Origin: Cyclobacteriaceae bacterium
GTDB taxonomy: Bacteria > Bacteroidota > Bacteroidia > Cytophagales > Cyclobacteriaceae
Reading direction: 5' to 3'
Assembly (NCBI GenBank): GCA_025358195.1
Contig: JANYKP010000418.1
Span: 1 to 8,148 of the forward strand
DNA length: 8,148 nucleotides
In this document: positions 4,384 through 8,148 of the stretch, piece by piece
How positions within the stretch are numbered: position 1 is the first letter of the stretch
Layout of the letters: each line of letters begins with the position of its first letter
The notes under the pieces: generated by a model
Database searches by the model: none
Seen by the model: only the letters and a program-made list of their open reading frames with translations
Told to the model about the DNA's origin: nothing
Position numbers and translations under genes: made by a program

Positions 4384-5690
4384 AATAATTCATACCCAAG
4401 GTACCCAAACACGGACACATATTCGAAGGCAGTAATCCATAGATTTTCAGAAAAGCCCGTTTGGGAATAACCCACGTAGGAAAGAAAAATCAAGGCTGTC
4501 CATAACGGTACAAATCGAAAATGTGTGAAAACGGAAAACGCCAGTAAGGTCGTTACATACCACGGGTGAACAATGGTTGAGAAAGAAAAATAAATAAGCA
4601 GGATGAACAGAAATCCGGTGGAAAGTTTGTCAAGCGCAGACTTCCCACGATTCATTCCCTGGAGATACGAGTAGGTCAAAATTAAGATGCCACTCACCAC
4701 TCCCAATTTCCAACCTGTAGTTTGAATCGTATTGTATCCAACGTTCCAAAATCCATACTCACGAACGAGGTAGTAGAGACTGGCATTGAACTCGAATTTT
4801 TGAAAATATAAATGGAGACTTTGTGAAAAACCATCGATCACGTGCTGATCATACATGGGAATAAAAAGGATCACACAACTCATGCCTGTGACTGCATAAA
4901 AAATTAAAGCCTTTCGCCATCCAAAAACCCCCAACAGGAAGGGTAGGAAAATAAAGGGCAACAATTTCACACCGATCGCAAAAGCAAAACTGACCGCGGA
5001 CATTGCAATTTTATCCAAACTCAACAACCAAACGCTTAACAGCAAAAAGAAAATCACAAAAGCTTCAAAATGAAGATTGCCCGTAAGTTCGATGATAACC
5101 AACGGATTAAGCGCATAAAGAAGTACGTTCCTCCGGGGCATTTTATATCGGTCGAGCAGTTTTACTATCAAAATTATACTCCCTGATTCTGCCAAAAGAA
5201 CAAGTATCCGCATCACTACGACACTCGACAATATTGAGCCTGACGATATTTCGACAGGCTCAATATTAACGGCAAGCCAAAAAATGAACTGTGCCACCGG
5301 GGGATAGATGGTGAAATATTCCTTGCTGTTCAGTTTTTCAAACAGGGAGGCATCCAGGCCCGACATATTTTGGGAAAGAAAATCGGCAGGAAGTGCCTCG
5401 AAAGGATGCTGCCCCGCGGCCCACAGCCGTCCATCCCAAATGAAACGATAAAAATCATCGGATAAATTCGGCAACGCAACCAGCAGACTCAAACGAATGA
5501 TGATCGAACCTATCAGCCAAAATTTGATGTTCGGTTCCTTTTGGATGATCCAGCCGTAAAACAAAAACAGGGCGCCAAAGCAAGCGACCAGTTGCACGCT
5601 TTCGTGTCGCTCAAGTATATATGTGATATAACAGATAAAGGCAATAAAAAGAATAAGCAGTGAGAACGATCGTGCTTTCACATTACGCAT
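4344..5690 (-). CDS. Polytopic GT-C-like glycosyltransferase (mannosyltransferase-like)
   Basis: A 448-residue integral membrane protein with roughly ten to twelve hydrophobic helices. After two N-terminal helices comes an acidic loop motif SDDFYRFIWDGRLWAAGQHPF (77-97), whose paired Asp is what GT-C enzymes use to bind a lipid-linked donor or metal. YPPVAQFIFWLAV (129-141) and ALNPLVIIELTGNLHFEAF (193-211) follow, and later HPWYVTTLLAF. The arrangement resembles the GT87/PIG-M group, which transfers sugars from polyprenyl-phosphate donors on the outer face of the membrane. The start overlaps the stop of the cellulose-synthase-like gene by 8 bp (ATGCGTAA), and the end overlaps the rhodanese gene by 40 bp. 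A 38-bp palindrome has been incorporated in frame at residues 142-154. The specific sugar and acceptor cannot be told from sequence. Confidence 0.85.
   Translation of the reverse strand: MRNVKARSFSLLILFIAFICYITYILERHESVQLVACFGALFLFYGWIIQKEPNIKFWLIGSIIIRLSLLVALPNLSDDFYRFIWDGRLWAAGQHPFEALPADFLSQNMSGLDASLFEKLNSKEYFTIYPPVAQFIFWLAVNIEPVEISSGSILSSVVVMRILVLLAESGSIILIVKLLDRYKMPRRNVLLYALNPLVIIELTGNLHFEAFVIFFLLLSVWLLSLDKIAMSAVSFAFAIGVKLLPFIFLPFLLGVFGWRKALIFYAVTGMSCVILFIPMYDQHVIDGFSQSLHLYFQKFEFNASLYYLVREYGFWNVGYNTIQTTGWKLGVVSGILILTYSYLQGMNRGKSALDKLSTGFLFILLIYFSFSTIVHPWYVTTLLAFSVFTHFRFVPLWTALIFLSYVGYSQTGFSENLWITAFEYVSVFGYLGYELLWKEKESVLQERS
5230..5267. repeat. Palindromic repeat embedded in frame in the GT-C gene
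   Basis: Perfect 13-bp arms AATATTGAGCCTG (5230-5242) and CAGGCTCAATATT (5255-5267). Pairing continues after one A/A mismatch with CGA/TCG around a 4-nt loop. On the minus strand it encodes NIEPVEISSGSIL (residues 142-154) between two predicted membrane segments. The core TTCGACAGGCTCA resembles, from memory, a repeat scattered through many bacterial genomes; this cannot be confirmed here. Confidence 0.85.
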
Positions 5691-7137
5691 TCATGGCAGG
5701 CTTTACCGAATAGTAAAACACAGCGCCGAAACCCAGGGCCAGCATCAGGTGAAAGAAAATTAACCCGCCATCACGAAGTATGAATCCGGCAACGATTCCA
5801 AAAATAAAATAAACACAGAGCACTCCTTCCATGACCGTAATCCAATTGATTCGGGTCTTGATATAACTGTTTCCCTCCCATGATTCCTTCAGATCCGTAA
5901 CGTTAAACTTAGGGGTGCGGATAAACGGCGTCTTACGCCCCAGCAGTCCTTCGAGAACGGCGACAGCATTATGAAACGACAGTCCCATCGAAATGATAAG
6001 AAAACCAGGAAATAACCGAATGAATTTTTTCCATGCGTGGATATAAAAGCGCTGCGTAGAAGTCCAATAAAAAAGAGCAATGGAAAGGAATCCCAAAAGA
6101 AAGACGATGCCGAGATTAAACAACCACCCAAGTTCGGGGTGACTGGCTTTGATATAGAGCATCGGGACACTCAGCACCGCTGCCAGGAGGAGGCATACGA
6201 ATACCGAGCTATTGAACAAGTGAAAAAATGCATGCAGTTTGTTGGTCAATGAATAGTCCGACCGCAGCACCGCGCCAAAAACTTTACGCGCTGTTTCAGC
6301 GCCGCCTTTGTTCCACCGGTATTGCTGCGACTTGATGGCGGGCATAATAACCGGTAATTCTCCCGGAGTAGCCACGTCTTCCAGGTAATGAAACTTCCAG
6401 CCCTTCAACTGTGCACGATAGCTGAGGTCCAGATCTTCTGTCAGCGTATCAAATTCCCGGCCGCCAGCCTCGGTAATGCATTGTCTACGCCAGACACCAC
6501 AGGTACCATTGAAGTTGATAAAACTACCGGATGAATTCCGCGCACTTTGTTCGATGGAGAAATGTGCATCCAATCCGAACGCCTGAAGCTGTGTAAGTAC
6601 CGAATACTCCCGGTTGATGTGTCCCCACCGCGTTTGCACAACACCGATTGAGGGGGCAAGGAAGTAGGGTAATGTTTTCAGCAGAAAATCCCGTTGAGGA
6701 ATGAAGTCTGCATCAAAGATGGCAATGAACTCACCCCGGGCGGCATGCAAGCCATGATCGAGTGCGCCAGCTTTATACCCGGCACGATTCTCACGGTGGA
6801 TCAATTTTATATCCAGTCCAAGGGGGCGGAGTGATTCAATTTTTTTTAAGATAATGTTGGTCGTCGCATCCGTAGAGTCATCCAGCAGTTGGATTTCAAG
6901 CTTGTCTTTTGGGTAGTCAATACGACTCACGGCGTCCAGCAATCGCTCTACTACATATTTTTCATTAAAGACCGGGAGTTGGATGGTGACGACTGGAAGA
7001 AATTCTGCTGTAGCTTCCAATGGAGCAATCTTCCTCTTTCCCTTCCGATAAACCCAAGTCAGGTGAAGTTGGCCCAGGCTGAAAAGGAAGATGAAGAGAA
7101 GTGAGAGCGAGTATAATATGGTAACGAGCAGTTGCAT
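5683..7137 (-). CDS. Cellulose-synthase-like processive glycosyltransferase (GT2)
   Basis: A 484-residue inner-membrane GT2 enzyme. One N-terminal helix (about 1-23) precedes a cytoplasmic GT-A domain holding the full D,D,D,QxxRW set: LLDDSTD (84-90), IFDADF (140-145), TEDLDLSYR (233-241) and QQYRW (271-275). The donor site is supported by FNEK (57-60) and GYKAGAL (120-126). At least four C-terminal helices follow (about 301-328, 338-360, 377-397 and two after 430), which would form the polymer channel. It resembles bacterial CslA/BcsA relatives that make beta-linked glycans (cellulose or glucomannan type) from nucleotide sugars. There is no PilZ domain, so direct c-di-GMP control is not indicated. 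A 160-bp gap containing inverted heptad arrays separates it from the DPM1-like gene upstream; downstream it overlaps the GT-C gene by 8 bp. The polymer identity is unknown. Confidence 0.92.
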   Translation of the reverse strand: MQLLVTILYSLSLLFIFLFSLGQLHLTWVYRKGKRKIAPLEATAEFLPVVTIQLPVFNEKYVVERLLDAVSRIDYPKDKLEIQLLDDSTDATTNIILKKIESLRPLGLDIKLIHRENRAGYKAGALDHGLHAARGEFIAIFDADFIPQRDFLLKTLPYFLAPSIGVVQTRWGHINREYSVLTQLQAFGLDAHFSIEQSARNSSGSFINFNGTCGVWRRQCITEAGGREFDTLTEDLDLSYRAQLKGWKFHYLEDVATPGELPVIMPAIKSQQYRWNKGGAETARKVFGAVLRSDYSLTNKLHAFFHLFNSSVFVCLLLAAVLSVPMLYIKASHPELGWLFNLGIVFLLGFLSIALFYWTSTQRFYIHAWKKFIRLFPGFLIISMGLSFHNAVAVLEGLLGRKTPFIRTPKFNVTDLKESWEGNSYIKTRINWITVMEGVLCVYFIFGIVAGFILRDGGLIFFHLMLALGFGAVFYYSVKPAMNA

Positions 7138-7297
7138 TTTTTTGAAACTTCGAACACTTTTCCGACAGGTTGGCGGTTAGTTATTGGCTTTTGGCCGTTG
7201 GCTTGTCAAACGTCATAATTAAGAACGGATTGCCAAAGCTAAGTACCAAAAGCTAACAGCTAAAAGCCAATGGCTAACAGCCAAATGCCAACTTCCG
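7138..7297. repeat. Inverted pair of heptad arrays in the gap between two GT2 genes
   Basis: The gap holds five units of GGCTTTT type on the plus strand (7172-7206) and about eight units of the opposite orientation, GCTAACA/GCCAAAT type (7231-7290). The two arrays are roughly complementary: a 30-nt stretch aligns with about 24 matches, so the transcript between the two genes could fold into a long imperfect hairpin. The units are the same family as the arrays in the SCO and cytochrome c leaders. No gene or clear promoter is visible here. Confidence 0.8.
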
Positions 7298-7984
7298 TCA
7301 CCAATACTTAAATATCGTGGTAATAATTTTATATCCCGCCATCACCGTTCCCTTCACCGTTCCCGAAATCTTTGAAAACCCAATGCGTCTCCGGTAGCGC
7401 ACCGGCACCTCCATACACCGAAAACCCATTTTTGCTGCTTTCAGTTGCATCTCCACAGTCCAGCCATAGGTTTTGTCCTGCATATCCAATTCCACCAGTT
7501 TATCAAAGCGAATGGCGCGGAAAGGGCCCAGGTCGGTAAACCGGACGCCGTACAAAATTCTTAAAAGACGTGTTGCCAACCAATTTCCAAAAACCTGTTG
7601 GGGCGTCATGGAGCCATGTTCTTTTTTGCCCAGCGCCCGCGAACCAATCACCAAATCCGCGTTGCCCTCTTCGATCGGCCGTATGAGTTCCCGCATCTCC
7701 TCCGGATAATCGGAGTGATCAGCATCCAGAAAGACCACGATGTGTGGCCGGAGGTCAGATTGTTTTAAATGGTTTATTCCTTTCAGGCACGCGCGACCAT
7801 AACCAGGCGTTGGTTCACGAAGTACCGTGGCTCCTTCAGCCTTGGCAATTTTCTCGGTGTCATCCGTGGAAGCGTTATTGACGACAACAATTTCCGTTAC
7901 CAACTCCCGTGGTATTTCCCGGATAACCTCCCCAATGCCGTTCTCTTCATTGAATGCAGGAATAATAATGGAGACGCGATTCAT
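7298..7984 (-). CDS. DPM1-like GT2 (polyprenyl-phosphate sugar transferase type)
   Basis: A 228-residue cytoplasmic GT2 enzyme with PAFNEE (9-14), NNASTDDT (36-43), FLDADHSDYPEEM (85-97), GSRALG (114-119) and the C-terminal RYRRRIGFSKISGTVKG (197-213). This last basic, glycine-rich segment is shared with dolichyl/undecaprenyl-phosphate glucosyl- or mannosyltransferases of the DPM1 type. Those enzymes move a sugar from UDP or GDP to polyprenyl phosphate at the membrane surface. There is no C-terminal membrane domain, so it is the short, soluble class. It is the first complete gene of the minus-strand glycosyltransferase run and would be a suitable donor-maker for the GT-C protein encoded two genes on. 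Whether the sugar is mannose or glucose cannot be decided. ATG 7984 is the family start (MNRVSIIIPAFNEE). Confidence 0.9.
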   Translation of the reverse strand: MNRVSIIIPAFNEENGIGEVIREIPRELVTEIVVVNNASTDDTEKIAKAEGATVLREPTPGYGRACLKGINHLKQSDLRPHIVVFLDADHSDYPEEMRELIRPIEEGNADLVIGSRALGKKEHGSMTPQQVFGNWLATRLLRILYGVRFTDLGPFRAIRFDKLVELDMQDKTYGWTVEMQLKAAKMGFRCMEVPVRYRRRIGFSKISGTVKGTVMAGYKIITTIFKYW

Positions 7985-8003
7985 TATTTATAATAACGGC
8001 ATT

Positions 8004-8011
8004 CAGATATA
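8004..8011 (-). promoter_or_regulatory. Weak -7-like box ahead of the DPM1-like gene
   Basis: On the minus strand TATATCTG matches TAnnTTTG at five of six fixed bases, about 20 bp before the ATG at 7984. The best upstream partner (TTCG) is at 16 bp, shorter than usual. Low confidence; the gene may instead be read from further upstream. Confidence 0.2.
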
Positions 8012-8031
8012 AAACAATTCCCTTGCACGAA

Positions 8032-8076
8032 CCCTTTGCATTCCTTTGTGAATTCCCTTTGCGCACTTTGCGTGAA
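8032..8076. repeat. CTTTGCG-type degenerate tandem repeat
   Basis: About four loosely repeated 11-12-bp units, each starting with (C)CCTTTG: CCCTTTGCATT, CCTTTGTGAATT, CCCTTTGCGCA and CTTTGCGTGAA. They occupy the gap between the DPM1-like gene and the possible gene end at 8082. From memory, similar CTTTGCG repeats recur between genes in Bacteroidota. Confidence 0.6.
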
Positions 8077-8081
8077 AGAAG

Positions 8082-8148
8082 TCATTCCTGCTGAAGTTTT
8101 ACTCCATTGTTCCCAATCAAAATCGCCTTACCAAATCTTCCCTCTTCA
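8082..8148 (-). CDS. Possible 3' end of an unidentified gene
   Basis: One minus-strand frame stays open from the window edge for 21 codons and stops with TGA at 8082-8084. It reads EEGRFGKAILIG and then NNGVKLQQE. The composition looks protein-like, and GRFGKAILI faintly resembles the end of zinc-type alcohol dehydrogenase/quinone reductase proteins (inference only). It would be followed by a 97-bp gap to the DPM1-like gene. Too short to be certain that it is coding. Confidence 0.35.
   Translation of the reverse strand, partial: EEGRFGKAILIGNNGVKLQQE

Noticed and set aside
1..8148. tRNA, rRNA or integrase/transposase genes
   Set aside because: No cloverleaf, rRNA-like segment or recombinase motif was seen by eye; the repeats are all non-coding or captured within host genes.

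Overview
The window looks like a chromosome fragment from a Bacteroidota bacterium, probably Cytophagales-like. This rests on the gene families (a Bacteroidota-type Crp/Fnr regulator beginning with a WYFESVDLY..LCPHK segment, SCO and c-type cytochrome lipoproteins, cellulose-synthase-like GT2), on the general lack of strong Shine-Dalgarno sites, and on several small repeat families typical of such genomes: degenerate heptads of GGCTTTT type, a TCCCGAT..ATCGGGA palindrome, a TTGAGCCTG..CAGGCTCAA palindrome and a CTTTGCG-type repeat. No database search was possible, so the taxon is an inference.

Layout. Positions 1-370 (minus) hold the 5' part of a two-helix K+ channel with an RCK domain. Positions 423-2329 (minus) form a tight operon transcribed as MOSC protein, then SCO-family lipoprotein, then monohaem cytochrome c lipoprotein, with short overlaps. 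A 74-bp divergent promoter region (2330-2403) separates it from a plus-strand Crp/Fnr-family regulator (2404-3084). A 151-bp palindromic repeat element (3091-3241) flanked by an exact 25-bp direct repeat lies between the regulator and the next convergent gene. Positions 3243-7984 (minus) hold a five-gene run. In transcription order these are a DPM1-like GT2, a cellulose-synthase-like GT2, a polytopic GT-C-like glycosyltransferase, a secreted rhodanese and a CofC-like (TIGR04282/DUF2064) transferase. Positions 8082-8148 may be the 3' end of another minus-strand gene.

How the genes may work together. The SCO protein, cytochrome c and MOSC protein suggest a periplasmic redox or copper-handling module that the divergent Crp/Fnr regulator could control. 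In the second run, the DPM1-like enzyme could charge a polyprenyl phosphate with a sugar, the GT-C protein could use that lipid-linked sugar outside the membrane, and the cellulose-synthase-like enzyme could make a beta-linked glycan. The roles of the rhodanese and CofC-like transferase are unclear.

The most unusual signal is how far short repeats have invaded coding sequence. The signal peptides of both the SCO protein and the cytochrome c are made almost entirely of repeats. A palindromic repeat sits in frame in a loop of the GT-C protein. The 151-bp element appears to have separated two convergent genes that once overlapped, while leaving both C-termini intact.
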